Assembly: GCA_026075535.2 (NCBI GenBank)
Contig: AP026544.2
Location: forward strand, 5,580,001 to 5,644,000
DNA length: 64,000 nucleotides
Source: Tricholoma matsutake
Taxonomy: Eukaryota; Basidiomycota; Agaricomycetes; Agaricales; Tricholomataceae
Reading direction: 5' to 3'
Below are positions 1-9,318 of this stretch, in pieces; within the stretch, counting starts at the first letter, position 1; each line of letters starts with the position of its first letter. The position numbers and the translations under genes are program-made. The notes beneath the pieces were generated by a model, which saw nothing but the letters and a program-made list of their open reading frames with translations, had not been told where the DNA came from and did not search any database.

Positions 1-1031
1 ATGGGCGACATCTTTGACAATGACGCCCAAGACTACGACACCCAGTTTGCACAAAATGAACTGGAGGTAGCAGCTGCCCTGGGCAGTTTGAGATCTGTGG
101 GCTGGGGAGGACCTCCCTGACCCTGATGATTACAAGGACTTTCTTGCTATGCAGGAGGCCCTCACTTATGCTGCATGCTGCGTATTTCAATCAATAGCAT
201 CATATACCAGTACTAACTTGCTCTTAATGCCCAAATGGACAACCAGAGATGATCGTTCCAACGATCCTACACCTCCGGCAGCTGTCCCAGCTTCCTATGT
301 GGCGATGCCAATAGCTCCAGCAGAGCTTCAATCTGGGGAACCCTCGTCCCCAGTACAGTGCTGTTGTCGTTACAGATGGCTGCACCATTACTAGTGTGGG
401 GCATTTGGCATTCCACTCCACACCCATCACCACCAGTCCGCTGGCTGCTGTCGGGTTGGTGACAAGTGTTGCTGCCCTTTACGTTCTCCCTGCTGCGGGG
501 GGGAAACTGCTATCGAGTGCATGTGCTTGTAGCGCATTTGCTCGAGGGGGGCCTTGGCCCCCTGCCTACGGCGGTTCCGGTGAATAACCAGGTGAACAAC
601 CAGCTGCCACATTAATGTCACTCATGCATGACATGGTGATGGTCCACCTCATTTGTCTGGGGTGGTCAATCCTCATTGGCTGGGAGCATGCGGACAGTTA
701 TTCCTCCCGCAAGGGGGGATTTACAGTGAATTAACACAGCCGTGCCTGATCTGACTTTAGTTGGATATGTGGCTGGGGGACCGCTTCGCACCAGTGGATG
801 ATCTAATGGCTAGCTTCGGGAGGGGGGGGCTCCCCCTCCGGATTATTGCCTTCCCTGGCTGAGAGGCCAACGTCTGTGGCAATGCCCACCTAAAGTGGCT
901 AAAATGAGGACTAGGGTGGGAGATGGGCAAGGGGAACACATAGATAGAGTAGTACCCTAGTTTGTACCCTGCTCTGCGGACTGCGATCGAGCCCCGTGTT
1001 ATAAATTTTTGACCCAAAAAAAAAAAAAAAA
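1..1031 (+). mobile_element. Family B retroposon, B2 subfamily, 5' end outside the window
   Basis: Same sequence as the B2 copies at 1862-3710, 23399-25210, 37055-38916 and 51056-52938. It begins at the first internal MGDI codon block, so the 5' UTR lies outside the window. It holds the remains of small ORFa (1-120), small ORFb (227-394), a GC-rich 3' region with several hairpins (for example GGGGGCC/GGCCCCC near 547-563), a tandem 12-mer (GGTGAATAACCA then GGTGAACAACCA at about 581-604) and a 16-nt A tail at 1016-1031. The block before the tail (GGACTGCGATCG, then TTATAAATTTTTGACCC) is the same as at the LINE 3' ends. No reverse transcriptase is encoded. Confidence 0.85.
227..394 (+). CDS. 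B2 small ORFb, short form with the ancestral TAG stop
   Basis: A 55-codon ORF starting MPKWTTRDD. Its second half corresponds to the C-terminal part of the 269-residue B1 protein (AAVPASY, LQSGEPSSP). It stops at TAG exactly where the B1 ORF stops (ACTAGT context). In the copies at 2926, 24413, 38120 and 52120 this TAG has become TTG or TCG and the frame runs about 62 codons further. Whether a protein is made is unknown. Confidence 0.45.
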   Translation: MPKWTTRDDRSNDPTPPAAVPASYVAMPIAPAELQSGEPSSPVQCCCRYRWLHHY

Positions 1032-1662
1032 GGGCCTATGCCTCTGTACTCATGCCCACCAAGTGACTGGTGGCTGCTGTCGGGATGGTGACATTTTGTC
1101 GCTACCCTATACCTTCCCCCCGCTGTGGGGGGGACGATGTCATCGAGTGCATGCACCTTCTGGCATTTGCTCGAGGAGGGCCTTGGCCCCCTGCTTATGG
1201 TGGTTCCGGTGAATAACCAGGTGAACAACCAGCTGCCACATCACTGTTACTCATGCATGACACGGTAATGGTCCACCACATTCATCTGGGGTGGTCAACC
1301 CTTGTTGGCTGGAAATACGCAAACGGTTATTCCTCCCGCAAGGGGGGATTTACGGTGAATTAACACTGCTGCGCCTGGTCTGGCTTTGGTCGGACATGTG
1401 GCTGGGGGACCATTTTGCTCCAGTGGACGATCTAATGGCTAGCCGTGGGAGGGGGGGCTCTCCCTCCGGATTATTGCCTTTCCTGGCTGAGAGGCCAATG
1501 TTTGTGGCACTGCCCACCTAAAGTGGCTAAAACGGGAACCTGAGTGGGAGATGGGCGAGGGGAACGTGTAGATAGAGTAGTACCCAAGTTTGTACCCTGC
1601 TCCACGGACTGCGTTTGAGCCCTGCATTATAAATTCTGATCCAAAAAAAAAAAAAAAAAAAA
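1032..1662 (+). mobile_element. 5'-truncated B1-type fragment
   Basis: The 3' part of a B1 element, starting just after the protein stop (compare 20284-20914 and the minus fragment ending at 34149). It joins the A tail of the preceding B2 copy directly at 1031/1032 and ends with 20 A residues at 1643-1662. Its terminal motif is TTATAAATTCTGATCC, the variant also seen at 20882-20897, rather than TTGACCC. No complete ORF. 5' truncation is the usual outcome of target-primed reverse transcription. Confidence 0.8.
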
Positions 1663-1861
1663 GATTCTGAAGCAATTGCAAAACCCTGATAAGCACTACA
1701 TGATACAAGATACAATGTGGCACAGTGCAAGGGATAGCAATACCGCATCAATAAGACACAATCACTATAGGATGCCTTTAGTTTGATAGATTGTTGTAGA
1801 CTTTTAAAGTTGTGTTTCAGCATAAACCTTCCAACAAGTCGAATGGCAAGCTTGGAGCAAA
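1663..1861 (-). pseudogene. Unrecognised minus-strand ORF, most downstream visible piece
   Basis: Non-repetitive and AT-richer than the surrounding elements. On the minus strand it is open throughout. It continues in frame with 3899-3725 once the B2 insertion (1862-3710) and one copy of the 14-bp target duplication AAGCTTGGAGCAAA (1848-1861 and 3711-3724) are removed, giving about 124 codons without a stop. I see no known domain. The left end is lost against the A tail of the neighbouring B fragment. The piece at 38917 joins 3899 in the same frame, so this is probably the C-terminal part of the same protein (see findings). It may be a host gene or an ORF of an older element. Confidence 0.5.
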
Positions 1862-2636
1862 CACTCCTTGACTTGTTACAACCACCATAAACAGTGGTAA
1901 ACACTCCTGCTCGACGTTGGTAGCAACGTCAAGACTGCATTTTAGGTCCGATTTTGGATCGGATTTCACCATCACGAACGCTCTCAGCGTCTCCAGGCCT
2001 GGCCTGATTTGCTAAGAGATCCATCCAGCCGATCTCCGGTGATGCCCCGGTCATTGTTTTTGACAATGGCTGCTATCTGTCTCGTTCCCCTTGGCTTCGA
2101 GGATCCTGGCTAGGTGAGTGGTGTCTATGAAAGAGTAGTCTGGGTCCCTATGGGGGCTTAGAGTGGGTGTGGGATGCCTGCTTCAACGCTCGCCCAAGTA
2201 GACACGCTCATGTAGCTGGGGGAGGTCTGGCTTAGAGGGGAGGACACTTCTACTGGACTGTTGGTTGTCCTGGGGGCCACCAACCTCCATGTTCTGTGAG
2301 TCTCAACTACTAGAGACATGCTACACTGACTACCAGTTGGAATACACCGTTGCTAAAAGGGGCCAGGTGACAGTGCCCCCTGATGGCTAGGTCGATGCTC
2401 TGGTGGCCACATTTCACCACCAACTCCTCACCTCCGGTGCTCACTCCTCTGGGGTGTCATGACCCAGGTTCGATCTTCTCCCTCCTGGCAGCAGGATGTG
2501 GGGCCTGCCTGCCCCCTCGGAGCATTTGGAGGCTGCATTGGGTGGACCCGGAACTGAGGCAAGGGGCCAGCTGTTATCGACTTCACGCTACGTACTTTGA
2601 CTCTTATTGTCATTTACCTGTGCTAACTCACTCTCA

Positions 2637-2819
2637 ATGCCCAAATGGCTGAACAGAGACCAAACCACACACTGGGTCCTTCATGACCTCACCTTGATTA
2701 CGGGTGACATTGTTGGTGATGACACCCAAGACTACGACACCTGGTTCTCACAGAACAAACCGGAGGTAGCAGCTGCCCTAGGCAGTTTGAGATCCATGGG
2801 CTGGGGAGGACCTCCCTGA
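2637..2819 (+). CDS. B2 small ORFa (60 residues)
   Basis: Starts MPKWLNRDQ and ends LRSMGWGGPP before TGA. It corresponds to roughly the first 55-60 residues of the B1 protein: the TGDI, DDxQDYDT and EVAAAL blocks are shared. Other B2 copies carry the same ORF at 62 residues (24124, 37831, 51831, and minus 23266). The acidic MGDI/DDVQDYD segment is the conserved core. Function unknown. It could be a truncated relic, but it is open in every B2 copy that includes its start. Confidence 0.5.
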   Translation: MPKWLNRDQTTHWVLHDLTLITGDIVGDDTQDYDTWFSQNKPEVAAALGSLRSMGWGGPP

Positions 2820-2925
2820 CTCTGATGATTATGAGGACTCTCTTGCTAGGCAGGAGGCTCTCACTTACACTGCACACTGCATATTTCGTTCACTAGCATC
2901 ATATACCAGTACTAACTTGCTCTTA

Positions 2926-3279
2926 ATGCCCAAATGGACAACCAGAGACGATCGTTCCAATGATCTAACGCCTCCGTCAGCTGTCCCGGCTTCCTATGTG
3001 GTGATGCCAACAGCTCCAACAGAGCTCCAATCTGGGGAACCCTCGTCCCCAGTACAGTGCCATCGTCATTACAGATGGCCATGCCGTTACTTGTGTGGGG
3101 CATCCCGCTCCACACCCATCACCGCCAGTCCGCTGGCTGCTGTCAGGTTGGTGACAAATGTCGCTGCCCTTTATGTTCTCCCCGCTGTGGGGGGGAAATT
3201 GCTATTGAGTGCATGTGCTTGCAGTGCATTTGCTCGAGAGGGGCTTTGGCCCCCTGCTTATGGCGGTTCCGGTGAATAA
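2926..3279 (+). CDS. B2 small ORFb, extended form (117 residues)
   Basis: Starts MPKWTTRDDRSND, repeating the MPKW start context of ORFa. It then joins the C-terminal segment of the B1 protein (AVPASY, LQSGEPSSP) and runs past the ancestral TAG position, here TTG, into former 3' UTR. Identical length of 354 nt is kept at 24413, 38120 and 52120. The extension is rich in Cys, Ala and Leu and has no motif I recognise. Conservation of length suggests common descent, but codon selection cannot be judged by eye. Confidence 0.5.
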   Translation: MPKWTTRDDRSNDLTPPSAVPASYVVMPTAPTELQSGEPSSPVQCHRHYRWPCRYLCGASRSTPITASPLAAVRLVTNVAALYVLPAVGGKLLLSACACSAFAREGLWPPAYGGSGE

Positions 3280-3724
3280 CCAGGTGAACAACCAGCCGCC
3301 ACATTACTGTCACTCGTGCATGACACGGTGATGGTCCACCTCGTTTGTCCGGGGTGGTCAATCCTTGTTGGCTGGGAGTATGCAGATGGTTATTCCTCCC
3401 GCAAGGGGGGATTTACGGTGAATTGACACTACTGCGCCTGATCTGACTTTGGTTGGATATGTGGCCGGGGGACCGGTTTGCACCAGCGGGCGATCTAATG
3501 GCTAGCTTTGGGAGGGGGCTCCCCCTCCAGATTATTGCCTTTCCTGGCTGAGAGGCCAATGTCTGTGGCACTGCCCGCCTAAAGTGGCTAAAACGGGGAC
3601 CTGGGTGGGAGATGGGCGAGGGGAATGCATAGTTTGTACCCCGCTCCGTGGACTGCGCTCGAGCCCCACGTTATAAATTGTTGACCCAAAAAAAAAAAAA
3701 AAAAAAAAAAAAGCTTGGAGCAAA

Positions 3725-3899
3725 GATAAGATGGATGACTGGATGCAGTACGAATATATACCAGCACAGCATGGTCAATCAGAGATTGTAGCATGTGGCA
3801 CAAGTATGTTTTGTATAGAGATATTAAAATGGATATGTGAAGGCGAAGGGCTTTGGCGCTGTTGCAGAAAAATGCTTGGAGCCAAAGTAAATGCGGATC
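3725..3899 (-). pseudogene. Unrecognised minus-strand ORF, piece upstream of 1861
   Basis: A unique-sequence piece between the B2 copy and the poly(T) of a minus-strand LINE. It is open on the minus strand and in frame with 1861-1663. At its upstream edge (3899, host residues before poly(T)) the frame matches the frame leaving 38917. The joined peptide is hydrophobic and Leu/Ser-rich. I do not recognise a domain. A plus-strand ORF also crosses 3731-3899, but the minus frame is the one that continues through the insertion. Confidence 0.5.
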
Positions 3900-4695
3900 T
3901 TTTTTTTTTTTTTTTTTTTTGGGTCAAAAATTTATAACGCAGCGCCCGATCGCAGTCCACGGTAGAGACATACAAATGGAGTACACTACGCCCAGCCCAA
4001 GTCCTCCTCCTGCTGATCTTCGCACCAACCACCTGGATAGCTGCAACGACCACTAAGGGGGCCCCCTTTATCGAGTAAACGGACTTGCCAGTGGTGGCGT
4101 ACCGACAACCCGGACTTGGCGATGACATGTTCCCTGAATCCCTACGGGTATGAGTGCAAGATTTAGGGGAAGCTGCCGCCCTGACGTGAGCCTCTCAGCT
4201 CGGAAAGGAGGGCGTAGTCAGCATCGAAGCCGTAACGCACAACCGACAGAGGATCTGGAAGCGCTCAGGCACCTCCCCGAACCAGTAACTGGGTTTGTGT
4301 TCCCCCGCCCTGACAGTCGCTCCTGAACATGGGCAGGCCCCCTTTATGAGGGTTAACGGACTTGTCTGGCGCCCTATGGCCACCCCGACATACCGATCAC
4401 ACTAGCCAGAACCAGATGGGGGTCATACGCCCTGCGCACACAACCTATCCTGGATCCCACGCTAGTGGGGTGAACAACCCTAGTGCAGGGTTATTGTCCA
4501 AGAATTCGTGGAAGCCTTCGACGGTGTCTGGGCTAGCACAAGTCTCTTTGCAATCCACCGCTGGGCAGACACGTAATACATGATCCCAAGTTTGGCCCTC
4601 AGGGCCAAGACACCAGCATTGGTACTCCCCGTCAAGGGAGAAGCGATGACGATACTCCCCTATGGGAGCATGGCCAGTAATCATATGAGTTGCAT
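3900..4695 (-). mobile_element. LINE L-a, 3' terminal fragment
   Basis: Poly(T) at 3900-3920 followed by GGGTCAAAAATTTATAA, the reverse complement of the LINE 3' end. It then runs through the 3' UTR, with its AAGGGGGCCCCCTT palindrome, into the last 80 or so codons of ORF2 (4445-4695). It is cut at 4695, where a plus-strand LINE begins. It is inserted in the minus-strand unknown ORF and the rest of this copy is not found in the window. Confidence 0.88.
4445..4695 (-). pseudogene. LINE ORF2 C-terminal fragment
   Basis: The last part of ORF2, with TGHAPIGEY and the C-terminal zinc motif CWCLGPE...H...C, ending LAWDPG before the stop at 4445. The C-x-C-x9-H-x4-C pattern is typical of the C-terminal region of APE-type LINE ORF2 proteins. 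It has no start of its own. Confidence 0.8.
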
Positions 4696-4820
4696 CGCTC
4701 CTTGACCTCTTACCGTGACGTGCACAGCCACAAAAAATTTTGTTGACACTGTTTTCAACTTCTGTAGCTCAATCCGTCAATGATCCAAGCAATCCGGTTT
4801 ATATAGCGTCTTACCAATGC

Positions 4821-7395
4821 ATGTCAGATGCTTTCATACAAAAAGGGAGGAGATTGGACACAGTGATGGACGAGGGGAGACCTTCCAGATCCAGTATGCC
4901 CAGAACTCCTGGCAATGACCCCATTGATTCTCTACGGCCCTCTGGGGGCCGTAGATCCTCACAGATAGCTCCCTCCGTGGGTCCTCATCGGACCCAAAGA
5001 GGCTCTCCAACTCCCTCCTCCTATGGGGCTGGAACAATCTCACCGCACGCACAGCGATTCAGCATGCCAGCGTTATCTCCCAGGCGGGCTACTTTGTCCC
5101 CTGCACCTCCTACTACTCCTTCTACACCTGCTTCACAGTGGGCTGATGAAGTTGAGATATCGAACCCCACTCCTGCAATCCAGGACACGGATATGGCAAG
5201 CGATGCCGAGGACGATTGGGCCAGACCAGTCACCTTCGCACACGACCTGGGGGAATATGCTCAGGGATTCCTAACGGTCCTCAACAGGACAGGAGCCCAT
5301 AGACCAACTGCTGAACAACGGCAGGAAATCGCTGAACAGCTAGGGGTGGTACTCAGTGCTGCAACTGCAGTCAGCTTTAATTGCAATTCGGGGAGTGACA
5401 CCCTCCAAAGAGCTATAGATGAGGCAGGTAGGGGCAGTAAACAACCTAGGTTGGGCACTGTTACCAACAACCCTCACGACGTCCCAAGGATAGAGCATCT
5501 AGAGGGATGGGATGGGCAACGCCCCCCCCCTCACAAATCTGCGAGGACTTGAGGCCCTAGAGGGGCTCAACCTCTTCCTAAACCCCCAGCAGGGGGTGTC
5601 TCTTTGTCCTGGGGTAGGGGACCTCCCCCCCCCCGTGAACTGGTCGACCAAGCCTTCGGGCAAGGGGACCTTTGCTCAGGTCGCTCATTTCCCTGGGGGA
5701 CGAGCACCTAACACCTCCATGGATGGCCTTGTGCGATTAGCCAAAGCCTTCCCTGAGCTTCCCACCGACAAGCTGGCTGACATTCAGCAGCACGTCGGCC
5801 CCTCCAGGCCAAAGGCTGCAAAGCCCTCGCCCACTGTCCATGGACCATCGAGATGACAGGTCCTGGTACATGTTCGACCTCCCCTCGAGGAAGGCACAAA
5901 CCCTGCAGACTTTCTGGACCACGTCTGGACGACGTTAGGACTACACTACTCCAAGCTAGTGGCGCAGTCAGCTATTATGCACGCTGGGAATCTCTCGGTG
6001 TCCACAGATGTAGTCACTTCGGAAGAAGACCTACGGTGTTTCAAGGAGGCGGCCCACAAGGCCTTCCCCTTTGTGCTGCAAGTTGATGCTGCGCTACTGT
6101 CACAATCCGTTCCTTGCCCGCTCGGAACCCGCAACCTTCCGATCTTTTCTGCTTTTCCTAACTCAACTCCTACTGCCTTCGTTCTGGCCCCCTTGCATTG
6201 CCCACACTGCTGTGCACCAGGCCACCATGTACAGCAACCACGGCTGCCTTCCAAGGCTGCTGTCTAGCTTTGCAAATTTGACTATGGATTCCTGTGCGGC
6301 CTCTGCTAGGCAATTTATCTACGCAGTTGAGACACTGCCGCAGTTTCCATTTCTGTTCTGCTCTTGTTCTGGACTCTAGTATTTAAGCTTAGTTAGTTTC
6401 ACTTTGTATTCCTCAGTTTGTATATTGACATAGACTCAACTTTACCCTGTCAATCTAAAACCTCCTTCTACTCCAACTCCTGACCTCTAAGAGTCTGAAC
6501 TCCATTCGACTCAACCTCTAGTTCCCCTCTGAAGTTCTAGTCTCATCTGAACTTAACCTAAGTCCCTCCGTACTCCTTCCCGCATTTACCTGCACTCTCC
6601 TGCTCCTATCTCTAAAACCTCTACCCGAAATTAGGACACCAGACGAGGTGAAGGGCGCAGCTTCTTACAAGCTGAAGCCAAGTCCTTTTCGTTAGCCATC
6701 CGCATAATCTGCTACGACCCGACAATCTTCTGCTCTCAGACACCCGCCGGGGCCAACTGGATTCCAACGAGCCCTTTTGGATCAGTTCTTGACAGCTACC
6801 CACGTCCATGTCATACCTAAAACTGGTTGACGTGCCCTTCATAGCCAATGACAAGGCCATCACGCCTGATGTTGTCATTGCTCACCTGGGGAAGTCCGGA
6901 ATGTCAGACCTCACGGTGTTACAGGTCCCCCCACGGGTAGTACGCAACTCAAAGATGTTGGATACATGCACTGTATATTTAAACATTGCTGACTCAGTCA
7001 GTGGTGCATGAGCTAAGGCTCTCATCGGTCGTGGTGTCCAGTTTGGATGCTACATCGCCTACATTAGGGCAGCCAGGGCAAACCCTGGCCTCCCACTGTG
7101 CCAACGCTGCTGGAAATGGGGTCATCCCACCCTGGCATGCAGAGCACCGCAGTCAAAATGCCCGATCTGTGCAGGTCCACACTGGAAAGAGCACCATTGG
7201 GCTCTGGCCAGTTGCTGGAAGGGAAACGCCAAGGCGAACCCTCCTGTTCCAGCCACCCCAGAGGGGGTTGCCTGTCCTCACCCGGCTAGGTGCCTAAACT
7301 GCTGGAAAAACCATGCATCTAATGATCGTCGATGCAATTTTTGGCGACATCGCTTTGACCGTGACTGGATCAAAGCTCGCTATGACAACGTGAGT
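4821..7395 (+). pseudogene. LINE ORF1 (gag-like, zinc knuckle), inactivated
   Basis: The nucleic-acid-binding ORF1 protein of the LINE. The frame is open from the 5' terminus, but the first ATG is at 4821 (MSDAF). Pro/Ser-rich N-terminus, then NWSTKPSGKGTFAQVAHFPGG, TSTSYLKLVDVPFIAND and the CCHC region (CQRCWKWGHPTLAC, CPICAGPH, CLNCWKNH) near 7098-7335. Broken by the solo LTR at 6098-6794, by variation in the C tract near 5626, and by TGA codons at about 5550, 5853 and 7011. Paralogues read CGA at these sites (11899, 12214 and 12668 regions). Acts in RNP formation by analogy with LINE ORF1 proteins. Confidence 0.85.
6098..6794. repeat. Solo LTR (697 bp, TG...CA, 5-bp TSD)
   Basis: This insertion in LINE ORF1 starts TGTCAC and ends TTGACA (short inverted ends TGTCA/TGACA) and is flanked by GCTAC on both sides (6093-6097, 6795-6799). 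Removing it and one GCTAC restores the ORF1 reading frame (LQVDAAL then PTSTSYLKL). TG...CA ends, a 5-bp duplication, no ORF and about 0.7 kb length are the marks of an LTR left by recombination of an LTR retrotransposon. A TATTTAAG at about 6380 may be the promoter. It is unrelated to the 402-bp LTRs at 14359 and 53753. Confidence 0.85.
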
Positions 7396-8230
7396 CATCG
7401 CTCCTTGACTTGTTACAACCACCATAAACAGTGGTAAACACTCCTGCTCGATGTTGGTAGCAACATCGAGACTCCAATTTTCAGCTGATTTTTGATTGGA
7501 TTTCACCATCATGAATGCTCTTGGTGTCTCCAGGCCTGGCCTGATTTGCTAAGAGATCTGTCCATCCGATCTCCAGGGTTGTCTCAGTCATTTTTTTTTT
7601 TTTTTTTTTTGGGTCAACAATTTATAACGCAGGGCTCAATCGCAGTCCACGGAGCAGGATACAAACTTGGGTACTACTATAACTATGCGTTCCCCTCGCC
7701 CATCTCCTAACCAGGTCCTCGTTTTAGCCACTTTAGGCGGGCAGTGCCACAGACATTGGCCTCTCAGCCAGGAAAGGCAATAATCCAGAGGGGGAGCCCC
7801 CCCCTCCCGAAGCTAGCCATTAGATCGCCCGCTGGTGCAAACCGGTCCCCCAGCCACATGTCCGACCAAAGTCAGACCAGGCGCAGCAGTGTTAATTCAC
7901 CGTAAATCCCCCCTTGCGGGAGGAATAACCATCTGCGTATTTCCAGCCAACAAGGATTGACCACCCCAGACGAATGAGGTGGACCATCACCGTGTTGTGC
8001 ACGAGTGACAGTAACAAGGCGGGTGGTTGTTCACCTGGTTATTCACCGTGACCGCCGTAAGTAGGGGGCCGAGGCCCCCCTCGAGCAAATGCACACATGT
8101 GCATGCACTTGATGACATCATCCCCCCCGCAGCGGGGGGAAGGTATAGGGAGGCGACACCATGTCACCATCCCGATAATGGCCACCAGTTACTTGGTGGC
8201 CGTGAATGTAGAGGGGGATAGGCCCCTGTA

Positions 8231-9040
8231 CTAGTTGCGGTGCTGCTGTCCATGAGGACCTCGAGGACGATGGCGCCGTGCTGGGGATGAGGGTTCCCCA
8301 GATTGAGGCTCTGATTGAGCAGTGTGCATCGCCATGTAGGAAGCCCGGAAGGCTGCCAGAGACATGAGATCGAGAGGTGTCGGAGCGGCTGCTAGTTCCA
8401 CTGACATCATCTCAGACAGTCGCCAGGTGGTTGTGAATAACTCCCAGGCCATTTGGCGCCATGTGTTCCTCTCTGCAGGGGGAACGGCGGATGTACGGAT
8501 GGTACCAATAAACATGGTCATCGCATCCAGTTGGTGTAGCATGGCATAAGAGGTGGCTTCAATTTCCAACCTCTCATTCACAGATAGCGGCACTTCGTCC
8601 TCCACCAACTCAGGGATGGGGGGCAAAGGCGGTAACAGGGCAGGGGATGCCTCTGGATAGAAGAGCTCGGCCATGCCGAGCTCCTGTGTATACATGTCCT
8701 TGCATTTGAGACTGCGAGTCCATCGTTTATGTGCGACATGGACGTCCTGCGCCCACAGCACACGGTCAATTGTTTGCCTCGAGGCTAGCTTGGGGCTGCT
8801 CTCGGCGTAATTGAGGGCCTCTTGCATAGCAAGAGAGTCCTCATCATTGTCAGGGTCAGAGAGGTCTTCTCTGGCCCATAGATCTCTGACTGCTCTTAGG
8901 GCAGTAGCTACCTCTGGATCATCTTGTTCGTACTGGGTGTCGTAATCTTGGACGTCATCTTCATAGATGTCACCCATAATCAGGGAGGGGTTGTGTAGAC
9001 CCCAGCGTGGTGTTTGGTCTCTGGTTTGCCGTTTAGGCAT
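8231..9040 (-). CDS. B1 orphan acidic protein (269 residues), intact
   Basis: ATG at 9040 (MPKRQTRDQ), stop TAG at 8231. An upstream in-frame ATG at 9061 would add 7 residues, but the copy at 17365 begins at MPK, so that start is preferred. Regions: residues 20-75 strongly acidic (DDVQDYDT, EDLSDPDNDEDS); about 119-150 conserved QELGMAELFYPEAS and IPELVEDEVPLS; about 190-210 the most conserved block, RNAWRQMAWELFTTTWRLSE; C-terminus basic (RHRPRGPHGQQHRN). No zinc knuckle, RT, nuclease or membrane segment. I do not recognise the family. It is the only long ORF of a LINE-mimicking retroposon, so a role as an ORF1-like RNA-binding or helper protein is possible but unproven. Confidence 0.7.
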   Translation of the reverse strand: MPKRQTRDQTPRWGLHNPSLIMGDIYEDDVQDYDTQYEQDDPEVATALRAVRDLWAREDLSDPDNDEDSLAMQEALNYAESSPKLASRQTIDRVLWAQDVHVAHKRWTRSLKCKDMYTQELGMAELFYPEASPALLPPLPPIPELVEDEVPLSVNERLEIEATSYAMLHQLDAMTMFIGTIRTSAVPPAERNTWRQMAWELFTTTWRLSEMMSVELAAAPTPLDLMSLAAFRASYMAMHTAQSEPQSGEPSSPARRHRPRGPHGQQHRN

Positions 9041-9294
9041 GGAGAGGAAGTTAATGCTCATAGATGATGGTAGAAATCAAAATACATAGCGTGCCATCGA
9101 TAACAGTTGGTCCCTTATCTCTATTCCGGGTCCACCCGATACTGCCTCCAAACGCTCCGAGGGGGGAATAGGCCGCACATCCTGTAGCCCAGTGGGAGAA
9201 GATTGAACCCAGGTCATAACACCCCAGAGGAGTGAGCACTGGAGGTAGAGAAATGGTGGTGAAAAGCGGCCACCAAGGTATTTATAAGCACTGC

Positions 9295-9318
9295 CCAAAG
9301 TGTGATATCACACTTTGG
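9295..9318. repeat. Perfect 24-bp palindrome in B1 5' UTR
   Basis: Self-complementary sequence centred on GATATC with arms CCAAAGTGTGAT. Looser pairing extends it to about 43 bp (AAGC...GCTT). Related inverted repeats at 17086-17109 and 41556-41579 sit at the same place in two other B1 copies but are absent from B2, B3 and the copy at 9865-11064. Confidence 0.8.

Larger units (their letters stand above)
1862..3710 (+). mobile_element. Family B retroposon, B2 subfamily, full length with target-site duplication
   Basis: A complete copy of about 1.85 kb. It begins CACTCCTTGACTTGTTAC, matching the LINE 5' terminus (for example 11065), and ends with TTATAAATTGTTGACCC and a long A tail (about 3688-3710). 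The 14-bp duplication AAGCTTGGAGCAAA flanks it (1848-1861, 3711-3724). Layout: structured 5' UTR of about 775 nt with a hairpin whose arms are CTCGACGTT and its complement (second arm partly decayed here), ORFa (2637-2819), ORFb (2926-3279), a GC-hairpin-rich 3' region and the tail. It is inserted in the minus-strand unknown ORF. Confidence 0.92.
4696..7395 (+). mobile_element. LINE L1, 5' part (continues at 20915-22178)
   Basis: Begins CGCTCCTTGAC, the shared LINE/B 5' terminus, inside the minus-strand L-a fragment. It carries ORF1 (first ATG at 4821) interrupted by a 697-bp solo LTR (6098-6794). It is split at 7395 by a B1 element (7396-20914) flanked by ATGACAACGTGAGT (7382-7395) and ATGACAAGGTGAGT (20915-20928), after which the same LINE resumes into ORF2. 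It is the outermost plus-strand element of the large nest. Its 3' half is missing, being replaced at 22179 by a minus-strand B2. Confidence 0.88.

Noticed and set aside
487..505. Apparent covariation in GC-rich 3' hairpins of B (CCCCGC/GCGGGG versus CCCCAC/GTGGGG).
   Set aside because: Both arms contain CpG, and simple CpG decay gives the same pattern. Mixed states (CCCCAC with GCGGGG at 18270) are also present.
581..604. Tandem 12-mer GGTGAATAACCA/GGTGAACAACCA as a CRISPR-like or satellite repeat.
   Set aside because: Only two units, found at the same place in each B copy. It is an internal feature of the element.
1016..1031. Poly(A)/poly(T) tracts as simple-sequence loci or terminators.
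   Set aside because: Each follows the TTATAAA...GACCC motif and marks a retroposon 3' end.
1811..1820. Splice acceptor-like TTGTGTTTCAG on the plus strand, hinting at a plus-strand host exon reaching 3899.
   Set aside because: The minus strand is open across the joined pieces for about 124 codons, while plus frames have stops, so the motif is probably chance.
3731..3937. Plus-strand ORF starting MDDWMQYEYIP as a gene.
   Set aside because: It ends in translated poly(T) (poly-Phe), has no continuation to the left of the B2 insertion, and overlaps the better minus frame.
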